From Macrobrachium rosenbergii (lineage: Eukaryota; Arthropoda; Malacostraca; Decapoda; Palaemonidae): a DNA stretch of 64,000 nucleotides. Each line of letters starts with the position of its first letter. Position 1 is the first letter of the stretch. Both the position numbers and the translations under genes were made by a program. The stretch spans positions 51,680,872 through 51,744,871 of the forward strand of contig NC_089766.1 of NCBI RefSeq assembly GCF_040412425.1, in the 5' to 3' direction. The notes below the pieces were generated by a model. The model saw only the letters and a list, made by a program, of their open reading frames with translations. It was not told where the DNA came from and did not search any database. This document shows positions 10,909 through 21,629 of the stretch, piece after piece.

Positions 10909-12820
10909 GTGAATTCGCTGTTTCTTTTGTGTGCTCGTCTCCATTATTTTGGAATTTTCTGCTTTTCGCGATGGCGTCGAGCAGCTTTACCATTTCAAGT
11001 TAAGTACCATCTTCTTGTGGGGTTTTGTTCTATTTTTGGCTGTTACGGTCTCGTATTTTCATAAATATTGAGATCTTTTTATGTCGCCACATAAGCGTCC
11101 CCCCGCCAGCCATGTCGACCGCGAGGCGACTCCTTCTGTTCTTTTCAGTTGGAGTTGTCTCCTCGTCGTTATAGATAGATTTTGCCCCCTTGGTTCCCTT
11201 CCTGGTGGTTCCTTGCGGTGGCTCCCCCCCTTATGAATTACGTTCAATTGGCCTACCGGCCTTTGTGGGAGTGATGCCCCGTCTAGGTACCCCCCCCTCC
11301 AGGTTGGGTTCCTGTTTATTTTTGGTCTTACTAGGCTAATTAATTTTTGCTTGAAGATGGTGCTCTCTTTTAGTTTTATTTTTATTATTTTATTGGGTGG
11401 TTTACCTCGGGTGCTGGCGGCAGCCTCAGATCTAACCGCTTCCCCGTGGTAGGCTACGCTCTCTGTTGAGCACATTTTAGTTTTTTATGAGTGATGGTTA
11501 TTTTGTGGAGTAGGCTTGTTTGCTTCCATCCCCTTGCCCTGGGTGGGGAGTTCAGGTTGAGGGAGTTTTGTTGCTGTTTCCTCCGGGATCGTTTTTCGGT
11601 GGGCAGAGTGAGCCCCTTAGTTCTCTTCCTCCATTTGGGGGGAATCGAGTTCTTGGGATGTGTTTCCTCTAGGCTAGTCGCCCCCTTGCCCGCCATTCTC
11701 GATCCCGGTTGGTTCTCGGCACAAAATTTCTCTCCCTGTTGCTTCCTCCTCCCTTCTGCCCTCCTTTTCCTAGCCTATATTAGGTTAGGTCCATATTAGG
11801 CTTCGCCTAGGTAGGAGTCGGGCTTCGGGTTGCGTTGCTTCCAGTCGTATTACCCTTCCAAGATTCATTGTCTGGGAGGTATGGTGCAGTTGAGCGGGTG
11901 AGCTTCTCCCCGTCTCCTGTTCCTTCCTGGTAGCCTACTCCTCCTTCCCCCCCCCCCCTCCTCCTCTCTCCAGCCTTGCTCTACTCGTGCGGGTGACGCT
12001 AGATGGCGTTTTCTCCGAGTTCAGGGACTTCTCCTGTTGGTTGAGGGATTCGCTCCCTCCCATATCGTCCCTAGCATCGCTGTATTGGGGTTGGTGGTTT
12101 GTTTACTCGAACGTGTTCGAGTCACTATCCATTCCTCTCGTCTCCCCGTCGGGTTACGTTGATACGGTAATATATATTGCTTCAGCCTATGTTATGAACA
12201 TACGAGCATTTTACCCGTCTTGTTTCTCCGGCGGGGAAGTAAGGGCGGAAGGTTTTTCATTTTATAGAGGAGCGGATCCTTCCGTCCTCTTGAGTTCTTA
12301 CCATCACTTGTTACTGTTATTATTTTTGTTATTGTTTTTAGATAAGTCTGTTTATCTACAGGAGTACTCTCCTTAATTCATTATATATTATATACGTGAG
12401 TCCGGTCCTATACCGGGGCTCCGCCGTTATTTTACTGGCAGCCCTTATGGTTAGTTCCTGGTCTCTCTTTCCTTCATTCCCCGAGTACTCCGGGGTCTGA
12501 AAAACCTTACCTTCCACTCTATGTAATTTAGAGCTTATTGGCCCAGTTTATGATAAGGGAGTTCTTCTCCGCCGGAGTATTCGGTTGTAGTTGAGTTTCC
12601 GGCCTTGCCAGCTTTAGTTTGCTTAGGGTGGGAGGTTCATGTACTTTTCTACTTACAGACTGTTCGCTGTGAGGAGCAGGGTGCACCGCCTCCCTCCAAC
12701 AACCTTACGGTCACGTGAGTTGCCGGACCCACGCTGGTTGTGCGGTCCGACTGGATGACCTGGTTGTCTGGCACCCTGATGGTTGTGAGGTTTGCTTCGC
12801 TCTCTGCACAACTGTCCAGG
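10909..12820 (+). other. DIRS-B 5' internal region, apparently non-coding
   Basis: This 1.9-kb stretch is pyrimidine-rich, with a run of C near 11950, and has stops in all frames at short intervals. It precedes the gag start and may be a long leader or promoter region, or may hide an old insertion. I recognise no domain and no terminal repeats of a nested element. Confidence 0.5.
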
Positions 12821-14948
12821 ATGAGTGGTAAGTGACAGTCTTTACATTACTCCTGCTTTATGCTCCTCATATTGTATATTGTTTATGAGGTTCCCGGAAT
12901 GGTTTTCGTTCTTAGCTAATTGTTGGTTTTCTTACAGGCGGATCTAAGCTTCCAAGAAGTCTGCCTTGGAATCCCTCTCCGGGCCTGGGTGGCTGGGTTT
13001 GGCAGGAACGTTCCGTCGGGAAGCCCTACGTCCTCAACGCCAGGTTGAGGGACTTGCTCTACCCCTGGCGCACGGGTGGCGGCCGCAGTGCCTGAAGACC
13101 TTGCCACCCCTATCATCCAGCAAATCCGGGATGAGACCCAGCCACCCCAAGCGGATATCCCTACGCTGAGGTCTCGGAGGATGTTGCCGCCATGGATCTT
13201 AACCTGGAACCGATGAACATAGAGCAGGACCAGGTGGTAAGTGGTGAGGTAAGTGAGGTTGTTGGGGCGGGCCCCCCTTTATTTGACTCCCCTGCTTCAT
13301 CCATCTCTTCTTTCGCAGGTTTTGTGAAGTCTTCCTCCTTGGGTGATAGAGCTCCGTCTGCTATCCCCAAGTTGAAGTTGAAGACTTCATGGAAGGCGAA
13401 GGGCTACAAGTCCTCGACTTCCAAGAAGGCATCGCCCTTCCCCGTCGAAGGCTAAGGTTTCAGGACCTGTAGCCTCCGGGAGCAAGTCTGGTTCCTCCAG
13501 CAAAGGCGCGAGTAAGAGGGCTGCAAAACCAAGCCCTCCTCGCCAACCTGCTTTCGATATGCAGAGGCCTTTGCCAATCAGCTCTATAAAGGTTTTACAG
13601 AGGACCTAGATTCGAGATTTAACAAAATCTCCGAGAAGTTGGCCAGTCATGATAACATACTGGCGGGAATGGCTCACCCACCCCAGCCGAACCACAGTAT
13701 GTTATCCCCGACACTGCGGACCTCCCGCCGTTCGATGTCGGTAACCCTTGGCGATTCGCACTCCGGGCCATCCAACATGATGGCAAGCTGACACTTGATG
13801 GTCTTGGCACGAGACGGTTGGAGGTGGAGTTCTTCCCCCGATCTCCTGCCCCTTACCCAGGCTTCGTGAGGCTTACGGAGGAAGCTTGATTCGGGGTCAG
13901 ACAAGGTTCCTAGGGAGACTGTCATCGTCGTCCCTAGGGACCAAGCTCAGTCGGCTCTTCTGCGCACTCTGACGGAGTGGCAGGCAGACAATACGAAGTT
14001 GACTCCTTTCAAGGGCAACTTTACTATGTTCGCCCTGGGAGACAACCTACCCACCCCTTGCTTGGACAAAGTCGCTCTGGCTACGGCCCGAGCGTGCTTC
14101 GATGGTAATCCGTTACCACAGCTAAGGGAGACAGACCCTACTTCCTGGTATTCCCAGGAAGTAATGAGTTCTGGTTAGGCGCCCGTCCACTTTCACGGTC
14201 GGGAAGCTGGACCCCTTCTGCGCTTCACGCAATTCAGTGAGCAGCTCCCAAGCTGCCGGAAGCTTTATTGAAAGCGGAGTTTGATGCTCGGGTTAAGTTA
14301 GCCCGGTCCTTGAACTCCGTATGCCTTACTGAAGCTACTGCCGTCTCCTGCTCGGACGAGCCTTTCTTCCAAGTTTTGGCTAAATCCTTGCTGGCTGGCT
14401 TCCAGTCTGACTTGTTTGAATTTATCATGGCCAGACTGGAATGTAGGAAGTTCATCTTTGCCGATGCGACTATCCGCCACGAGCCTAACAAGCTCGTGAA
14501 AAGCTCGATCTGGGGACCTAACCTCTTCCCTGAAGAGGAGGTCACGAATGTTATGGCCGAGGCTACACGGGCCAACCAGAGTCTTCGTTCTCGCTGGGGC
14601 ATTTCTGCCTATAAGCGTAAGACCCCAGAATCGGCCGGCCCCCAATCGAGAGGAGGTAAACGCTTCAGGAGGCATAAGAGGCCCCACCATCAGGCGGTAG
14701 TCCAAGCCGTCCCGGTCTCGGCAGTAGCACAGCCTTCTACTTCCAAGGCTCACCCCCAACAGTATGTGCTGGTCCAACCAGCTGCACCCTTCTATGTGGC
14801 CTCACCGGCGTACAACCCCACATATGAGGGCCGTGGTTATTTTCACGGCCTTAATAGGGTTGCAAGGGGAGGAAGAGGCAAAGCCCCCCTCATAGAGGGA
14901 AGCCCAACACCACCCCAAGGGGAAGACCTGGACGTGGTAGGGGAATAA
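12821..14948 (+). pseudogene. DIRS-B gag-like ORF1, frameshifted
   Basis: By position this should encode the nucleic-acid-binding particle protein of the element. The likely start is ATGAGTG at 12821, interrupted by a GT-AG intron (12828-12937). An internal ATG at 13192 in GCCGCCATGG is an alternative start. Readable pieces are an acidic segment around 13192-13330, a Lys/Ser-rich piece near 13370-13530, a helical piece (QLYKGFTEDLDSRFNKISEK) near 13585-13645, and a long frame 14268-14948. The long frame has a basic RGGKRFRRHKRPHH tract and ends in RGGRGK and an acidic tail. Several small shifts separate the pieces. No zinc knuckle is visible, as is usual for DIRS gag. Confidence 0.72.
12828..12937 (+). 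other. Candidate GT-AG intron at start of DIRS-B gag
   Basis: The donor GTAAGT follows ATGAGTG. The acceptor TTTTCTTACAG ends at 12937, preceded by a branch-like GCTAAT. Joining gives Met-Ser-Gly-Gly-Ser-Lys, after which a Lys/Ser-rich start can be read and coding-like sequence (PEDLATPIIQQIRDETQ near 13095) continues toward 13192. It is 110 bp long and not tested against transcripts. Confidence 0.6.
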
Positions 14949-14974
14949 ACCCACTCCCTCCCACTGAGAGAACA

Positions 14975-16700
14975 CAGGTAGGCGGTCGCCTGTTTTGGTT
15001 CAGGGACCAATGGACCTTCAGCCCTTGGGCACACAGCATTGTGTCCAAAGGACTAGGATGGAGCTGGATCAAAAACCCTCCTCCTCTAACCAGGTTTTAC
15101 CAGCCACCCACATCAATCCTAAAGGATTACGTGACAGAATTGCTCAACAAACGAGCAATAAAGAAAGTAAGGCACCTAAAGTTTCAAGGCAGGTTATTCA
15201 CTGTTCCCAAAAAGACTCCGATCAGCAAAGAGTGATCCTGGATCTGTCGCGTCTAAATCTCTATATAAAATGCGACAAGTTTAGCATGCTTACGGTAGCT
15301 CAAATACGGACTCTACTTCCCGCGTGGAGCCGTCACCACCTCTATCGATCTTTCAGACGCTTATTATCACGCCCCGGTTGCGCTGGAACTTCTCTCAGTT
15401 CCTCGGTTTCAGACTCGGGAATCAAGCCTACTCCTTCAGGGTCATGCCCTTCGGTCTGAACATTGCGCCCAGGATATTCACAAAGCTGGCGGACACGGTA
15501 GTACAACAACTCCGGTCTCGAGGATATCCCTAGCAGCATATTTGGACGATTGGATAATTTGGGCACCAACAGTTCCGGAGTGTCAGAAAGCCACGTCCAT
15601 AGTCATCAATTTCCTGGAGTCGCTAGGTTTTCAACTGAACAGAGAGAAGTCCCGCCTGACTCGGAGTCCCGGTTTCAGTGGTTGGGTCTCCAGTGGGATC
15701 TGTCATCTCACACGCTGTCCCTTCCGCCTCCCAAGAGGAAAGAGATAGCATCTCTCACCAGGAGATTCCTCAAAAATCCATCAGCATCCCGCCGGTCCCA
15801 AGAAAGGGTCCTTGGATCTCTTCAGTTTGCCTCAGTGACAGACCTGCTATTAAAAGCGAAATTAAAAGACATAAACAGAGTGTGGCGGAGTCGAGCCAAT
15901 GTCAAGCTCAGAGACAAGGTCTCCTCTATTCCTCAAATCTTAAAGACAAGATTGCGACCTTGGACCTCGGTCAGAGGCCTGTCCAATACAGTTCCGCTTC
16001 AATTTCCCCCTCCGGCACTAGTTGTTCACACAGACGCTTCCCTAAGCGGCTGGGGGGATATTCACCAAAACAAAAGTACAAGGAACGTGGTCCACAATGT
16101 TTCAGCAGTTCCATATAAATACCCTGGAAGCTATGGCGGTCTTTCTAACTCTGAAGAAAATCCGCCCCCCCAACCGATTCATATCAGGTTGGTATTGACA
16201 GCGCAGTGGTAGTTCATTGCATCAACAGGGCGGCTCCAAATCAGGCCGAGTAAACCAAGTAATGGTTGCTATCTTCTCCCTGGCGAACAAGCACGGCTGG
16301 CACCTGTCAGCCACCCACCTAGCGGGGTGCGGGCGTGGTGGCGGATTCCCTGTCCAGGACTACTCCGTTGGAGACGGAGTGGTCCCTGGACGTGGAATCT
16401 TTCAAATGGATTTGCCGCCGGGTTCCGGGCCTCCAAGTGGATCTGTTCGCAACGGAGAGCAACTTCAAGCTCCCTGTTATGTGGCCCCAACCTGGACCCT
16501 CAGGCGTACGCCATAGACGCAATGACAGTAGATTGGAACAATTGGGAGAAGATTTATCTTTTCCCCCAATAAATTACTGCTGAAAGTTTTACACAAACTC
16601 AGGACATTCAAAGGTCAATTAGCCCTAGTAGCCCCTATTGGCCGAAGAGCAATTGGTTCCTCTTCTTCAGGAACTGGGATTACGGAGTCTTCGGATTCCC
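14975..16700 (+). pseudogene. DIRS-B pol: RT, RNase H and Dam-like methyltransferase segment, frameshifted
   Basis: The first readable block (GGRLFWFRDQWTF near 14980, then LLNKRAIKKV and GRLFTVPKK) is the RT amino end. RVILDLSRLN and SMLTVAQIRTLLP follow. Motif A lies near 15345, MPFGLNIAPRIFTK near 15445-15486, and the two catalytic Asp of YLDDW at 15545-15550. RNase H is marked by HTDASLSGWG near 16030 and VADSLSRT near 16340; its middle is frame-shifted. A domain with QVDLFAT (near 16435), DAM..DWNNW and FPP then closes the protein. The Phe-Pro-Pro sits where phage Dam-like enzymes have Asn/Asp-Pro-Pro-Tyr, so activity is doubtful. At least five frame changes are needed. Confidence 0.88.
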
Positions 16701-16739
16701 AAGCCCATTCTGACTCAGACAGTACAAACCAAGACTGTG

Positions 16740-17746
16740 TCAGCTTCTCAAGAATTCAGAATGCCCTAGTTTTATGGACTTTATAAAATTGCAGCCCAAA
16801 AGGAGCGAACATTGACCCTGTCAACACTCTGTTTTTAGAATCAGATAAAAGAGATTCTACTATTAGACAGTATGACTCAGCAGTCAAAAAATTAGCCTCC
16901 TTCCTAAAAGCATCTGAAGCCAAAATCATGACAGCTAATTTAGGAGTTTCCTTCTTTAGATCATTGTTTGAGAAAGGCCTTGCTCCGGCCACTATTACCA
17001 CAGTCAAGTCAGCATTAAAGAAAGTATTTCTTTACGGCTTTAAAATCGACCTTACAGATTCCTACTTTTCATCTATCCCCAGAGCATGCGCTCGTCTGAG
17101 ACCAGTATCACGCCCACAGTCTGTTACGTGGTTTCTCAATGACGTCCTCAAGTTAGCATCAGAGATGGATAACTTTCATTGCTCTTATCAGGATCTGTTA
17201 AGGAAGACTTTATTTTTGATTAGCTTGGCTTCAGGTGCTAGAATCTCAGAGCTGTCGGCTCTCACTAGAGGTGATAATTATGTGAACTTCCTCCCGTCTG
17301 GAGAGGTCCTCCTTTCCCTGACCCTAGATTTTTAGCTAAGAACGAAGACCCACAGGACAGGTGGTCTCCTTGGAAGGTGGTGCCCCTTCCTCAAGACCAG
17401 TCTTTATGTCCAGTTTATACACTTAAATCTTACCTTTTAAGAACTCCACAGAGTAAGTCAGGTCCTCTTTTTTATCAGGGAGAAAGGTGGTACTCTTTCA
17501 CTAAATGCTATAAGACAACAAATTCTATATTTCATTAAACAGGCCAACCCAGATTCAGTTCCCAAGGTTCATGATATTCGAGCAGTTGCTACTTCCATTA
17601 ATTACTTTCATAATATGGACTTTTCGGAGTTATCTAAATTTACGGGTTGGAAATCACCTCTAGTGTTTAAACGCCACTATTTAAAATCGCTCGAAGCCCT
17701 GAAATTTTCTACCATAGCTGTGGGAAGTGTCATCTCCCCACCTTAA
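16740..17746 (+). pseudogene. DIRS-B tyrosine recombinase, nearly intact
   Basis: This is the integration enzyme of the element. The frame opens with a helical segment containing RQYDSAVKKLASF and is open from about 16800 to 17335 through SGARISEL, with the catalytic Arg at 17240-17242. It then shifts frame near 17315 and again near 17485. HDIRA (His 17570-17572, Arg 17579-17581) and KRHYLKS (Tyr 17678-17680) complete the catalytic set, and TAA lies at 17744-17746. Length and motif spacing match the recombinase of DIRS-A, and of DIRS elements in general. Confidence 0.9.
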
Positions 17747-18307
17747 TTAATCATATCCTTATCCTTTCCTTTCCCCCCCGCCTGCCTCATTTACTTCTCT
17801 GCTTATTCTCCTGGTTGATTATACCTCACTGCCTGGCTCCTCATATTGATGTTTCTTGTATCTGTTGATGGAAAAGTGTAATCTGACATGCCATGATTGT
17901 TTTTCTTATGGGGTACTGGACAGTTTTTATTTGGCTCCACGTACCCCAGATATATGTATATGTTAATGCTCATTGATTTTGTCTCTTACGTGTTTAGCCT
18001 AAGTTTACGTGTATAGTATTAAGGTTATATTTGCAGTTATTTTGTGCGCTTTTCATGTTTCACCTTGCTTTAAGTAATTTTAAGGTTTTTGGGGCTTCTT
18101 CTCCGTCGTGCCGGGGACCTCCCCACGTTTCATAGTATTAAGTTTTTTGATGTGCCTTAGATTTAGTATGCCTTAGTCTTAATATTCTTGCTACACGGAA
18201 GAGATTGCTTAATTAAAATTATTTTGGTAAAACTTTTGCCTTTTCTTCAGATTACCCCCCATTTCTTTTTCCTGGTAGTTGCAGCCTTGGCATGATTCTC
18301 TATCACG
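17747..18307 (+). other. DIRS-B 3' internal non-coding region
   Basis: This is T-rich sequence between the recombinase stop and the internal complementary region. It has no visible open frame or repeat. The position equals that of 8320-8702 in DIRS-A. Confidence 0.55.
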
Positions 18308-18396
18308 ATTTCACCGGCTGACACGGGACTGGACTCAGAAAAGGGATTTTGACAAAGGAAAAATCTATTTCTGAGAAGGTCCGTGTCACCCGGTGA
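18308..18396 (+). repeat. DIRS-B internal complementary region
   Basis: Positions 18308-18341 are the reverse complement of the first about 34 bases of the left terminal repeat, matching without visible mismatch. Positions 18339-18396 are the reverse complement of the last about 58 bases of the right repeat, with two single-base losses. The halves overlap in a run of four A, and both element ends carry TTT. This is the diagnostic junction of DIRS elements. Confidence 0.94.
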
Positions 18397-18455
18397 CCCT
18401 CCCTGAATCACCTAGTACTCTCCCCCCCCTCTTGCACATGCCAAGTCTGGGGTTA

Positions 18456-18789
18456 GTGCTAGCATGGAATGAGGTAGGTGGCGCTGGTGTCGCCGTCCTG
18501 GCGGGTGTTTGGTGTGGGGGCTGTAACGGCTCACCGCTCTGTTCGGGATTTTGATAGGGAGAGATCTTTGAGTAGGTTTCCGTGGTAGTGGTATTTCACT
18601 CACCCTCCTTATACCGACGTCTTCCTAGAAGACGGCTCGACTGGGGTAGTAACCCCAGCTTTCCTGAAAGCTCTTTTTCTCTGGTATATCTAGCAAGGTT
18701 ATACCTAGAAATTCGTGCTGTAATGGAATTTCACCGGGTGACACGGGACCTTCCTCAGAAATAGATTTTTCCTTTGTCAAAATCCCTTT
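18456..18789 (+). repeat. DIRS-B right inverted terminal repeat
   Basis: It mirrors 10597-10908 and extends about 28 bases further outward, ending GTCAAAATCCCTTT. Such an outward extension of the right repeat over the left one is characteristic of DIRS-type ends. Confidence 0.92.
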
Positions 18790-20190
18790 ACTGTAAATCC
18801 ATTTACTGATACAACACTATTAACATTTGAATATTCCTCTTCACTGTTGTATCAGTATGTACTGTGGTTTTATTTATTTATTTTTTTTTCCAGAAGCCCG
18901 AGTTTTCTTCCCCAGTCATCATATTAGGCAGCACATAAAAACTTCTGAAAGATATACTGTGCAGCAGTGCTCCACCTGCTCAACTTGATTTGTGGTTTTA
19001 ATCTTTGCCTCTCAGTTTGGAATGACTGTGGTGAGTACCAAGTGTGAATGGATCATATTTTGTGACCCATTTAATCTTGTGAGTATACATAATTATCTTT
19101 CTATTAAGTTTAGGGTATCAAGTATCTGCTGCATTATGGATTCTGGCTGTGTAGTAATACATAGCCAGTTGGTTGATTGGTTGGTTTAGGTTAAGGTAGA
19201 TTACGACAATATATCCTACCTAACATGGGATTCAGCAATTTGCAAGAAATTTTGACCTGATGCTATTGTGAACTGCTTTGTTGTACATACCATAATGTGT
19301 ATTACTGCCAGCAAGCATGAGAGCAAATTTCACTCCAGTATCATGGTGTGCAGTAAGGCTACATACACAGATTCGTGGCAAGCGGATCTTGACTGTATTC
19401 CTTAATATCTGTGTGTAACAAGGCCACATACATGGACACCAGGTGAGCAACTTCTGGCTACATTCCCAAAACCTGTTTAAGCGACCATTCCACGAAATGT
19501 ATATTTTTGCCCCAGTGCATATAGTTTTGTTGACAATATTCAGCAATTTTTTTTGTCCATATTCTTGGACTTTCCTCTTCATCATTTGGAAGGTTGATCA
19601 CTTCGGTTTGCAGTACGTGGTGTACAATTATCCAAAGGATTTCATTCAACTTACCTCATGCCAGGAATGCTAGATTGAAGTCACCCACAAAAGCTAAGGG
19701 AAATTTAGGAACACCTAAAGTACCTGTATAGTTTAGTATTCCCTTCCTGCTGGGCCTCTGGATAATAAAGGATAAATTGAAAATTTAATAATTACAGTAC
19801 TTTTCTATGGCCTTTTACTTTTATTTTATGGCATTACTGTTTTCACAATTTTTGATTTGTGCCCAAGAGAATAAATACTGTTGTCTTTTATTCCTGACAT
19901 AGCTGGAAACTGCCATCGAAGCTTTGTCATAAGATGGGTAATTGGTGACTGGAAGGTGAGTGTTGGGGCACTGCCAGCTAACCAGTTGGTAAACCCATCA
20001 CTTTTTCTTATGTTAGTAAATAAAGGAGCCTCTGTTTTTTTGTGCAATCACAAGTCTTACTTGGGTTGTGAACTTTGACATAACATAGCTTGCATTTATG
20101 TTGGATGATTATTCAGTAATTTAGCAATACTAGAATAATGATTTTAATCAATCTTGTTTCCATACAGTTTATTAACCTTGTCTTTACTCC
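18790..20190. other. No supported gene
   Basis: A perfect 13-bp inverted pair, TACTGATACAACA at 18804-18816 and its complement at 18845-18857, lies just beyond the DIRS-B right end. The rest has short open frames without recognisable domains. Confidence 0.45.
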
Positions 20191-20505
20191 AGTAAGGGGC
20201 ATGGCTAGTACTGTAAGTGGACCACAGGTGGTGCACTGTGGGCATTACAAAAGGGTGTTTGCAGTGTCCCTTCACCCCTTAGATGCATCCACTTTTTAAC
20301 CTTTTACTTACCTCCATTCTTGCTTCCTTTCTTTAGTCTTACTGCCCAACACCTCTAACTGTTACTTCTTAATGCAAGTGTGGGGTTTTCTTCCAGTTCC
20401 ATCTTGAGGTCTTTTTAGCTAATTTCCTTCATTTTCTGGATCTCTTCATCTTGCTTTTCTCTTTCTTATGTCTTGAGCACTGAATGTCTCCAGTGCTTGG
20501 CTTGA
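20190..20505 (+). repeat. Interspersed repeat family B (SINE-like), diverged copy
   Basis: It is recognised by GGTGCACTGTGGGCATTAC, a C/T-rich centre and a distal CTGAATGTCTCCAGTGCTTGG, in the same order as the better copies at 36770 and 39215. It is strongly diverged. Confidence 0.6.
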
Positions 20506-20590
20506 CAGCCATGTCTTTACAAGGAGACCTTTTTTTTTGATATTCGAGAAACAAAGTGGTAGTGTGTGAACATTTCTAGAGGAGTGGTTG

Positions 20591-20592
<2 letters not shown>

Positions 20593-20668
<76 letters not shown>
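20593..20668. repeat. (TC)n microsatellite
   Basis: An uninterrupted dinucleotide run of about 76 bp. Repetitive Ser-Leu or Arg-Glu open frames over it are artefacts. Confidence 0.98.
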
Positions 20669-20669
<1 letters not shown>

Positions 20670-20671
<2 letters not shown>

Positions 20672-21370
20672 AGTCAGTCTTTGGACATTTGGTTGGGGAA
20701 GGGGGTGCTCCAATGGGAGTTTCTCTTCTTGATTATCCTTTGAGATTTTCTGTTCTAGCATGGGCTCTTCACCTGGCATCCTACTGATGTGCAGGAAGGG
20801 GATAAAATAAAAAGTAAGGTGGAAGTAAGTAATGTTTTTGCCTTTTCCTTTCCTGCTGTCTGACTTCCTCTTTACCCTTTCTGTCATCTTTTGTCATGCA
20901 CTGTGAACCTGTGTTAGGTGGGTGTCTGGAATTCTTTCCATTGGATGGTTTTCTGTAATCCCCTGTGGCATTTATTCTGTATAAAGACCTCCAATCTTTC
21001 TCTTTTAAGGGGACGGCGAGTGTGGGGAAACTGGTTAGTCTAGTCACTGTCCCATATGCATGTGCAGCTATAGTTTCCCTTTGGGAAGTACTTCCAGTGT
21101 CAGTTACTTTCCTTGGAGATTGAATGAAACTGGGTAAGGTAAGAGTAGGAAATATTTTTCCATTTTTCTCCCTCCTGTGTTTTTTTTTAGTTCGCCCCTT
21201 ACAGGAAGGTCAGACCTATAACCATCTGGTCTGGAACCCATTCATACACAGATTATATGCTAACTAGTAGCTGCTACTCTTCCCATGGATCGCCAGCTTA
21301 TTAGGGGAATGGGTGAAGTTTTTAGTTACATCCTTGGATCTCTGTTGGTTGGTTACTATTCTTGTGATAA
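20670..21370. other. No supported gene
   Basis: Short frames only. Donor-like GGTAAG words near 21137 are not paired with a coding segment. Confidence 0.4.
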
Positions 21371-21374
21371 CCGC

Positions 21375-21625
21375 TGTCGCCTTCCTATGCTCATGCATTG
21401 CCCTTGCATGTGCACTACTTTTGGTAGTACACTGCCTGTGAACTGTTTGTCCTTATGCCTGTGCACAACCTGTCCCCACATGCTATGCTCACTCGTGCAG
21501 TCTGTGCTTGCACATGACATGCTTGTGCTCAAATGTTGCATGTGCCTCTGCACCACCTGTGTCCATACACTGCACACACTTCTGTGGTGTCCTTGCTCGT
21601 GTCCCGAGTATGCACTGATTTTGAC
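21375..21625. repeat. Degenerate minisatellite with TGTGCACAACCTGT-like units
   Basis: Imperfect units containing TGCACA, CCATGC and CATGCTC recur with a period near 30 bp. The open frames over it, rich in Cys, Met and His, follow from the repeat. Confidence 0.55.
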
Positions 21626-21629
21626 TACT

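Larger units (their letters stand above)
10597..18789 (+). mobile_element. DIRS-B: full-length-architecture DIRS retrotransposon, about 8.2 kb
   Basis: The element is bounded by inverted terminal repeats (10597-10908 and 18456-18789). Inside it are a gag-like gene (from 12821), pol with RT, RNase H and a Dam-like segment (about 14975-16700), a tyrosine recombinase (16740-17746) and an internal complementary region (18308-18396). No obvious target-site duplication flanks it, as expected for recombinase-mediated insertion. It is longer than typical DIRS elements because of a 1.9-kb non-coding stretch behind the left repeat. Frameshifts in every gene make this copy non-autonomous as it stands. 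Boundaries are accurate to a few bases. Confidence 0.93.

Noticed and set aside
13241..13319. Second possible intron in DIRS-B gag (GTAAGT near 13252, TTCGCAG at 13318)
   Set aside because: The region reads as continuous gag-like coding sequence, so splicing is not required.
16500..16750. Initial idea that these DIRS elements lack the methyltransferase domain
   Set aside because: The DLFAT...DW...FPP...PYW block after RNase H matches the Dam-like layout in both copies.
5819..18789. Ngaro or Crypton classification
   Set aside because: Ngaro has split direct repeats and Crypton has no RT; here inverted repeats, an internal complementary region and an RT are present.
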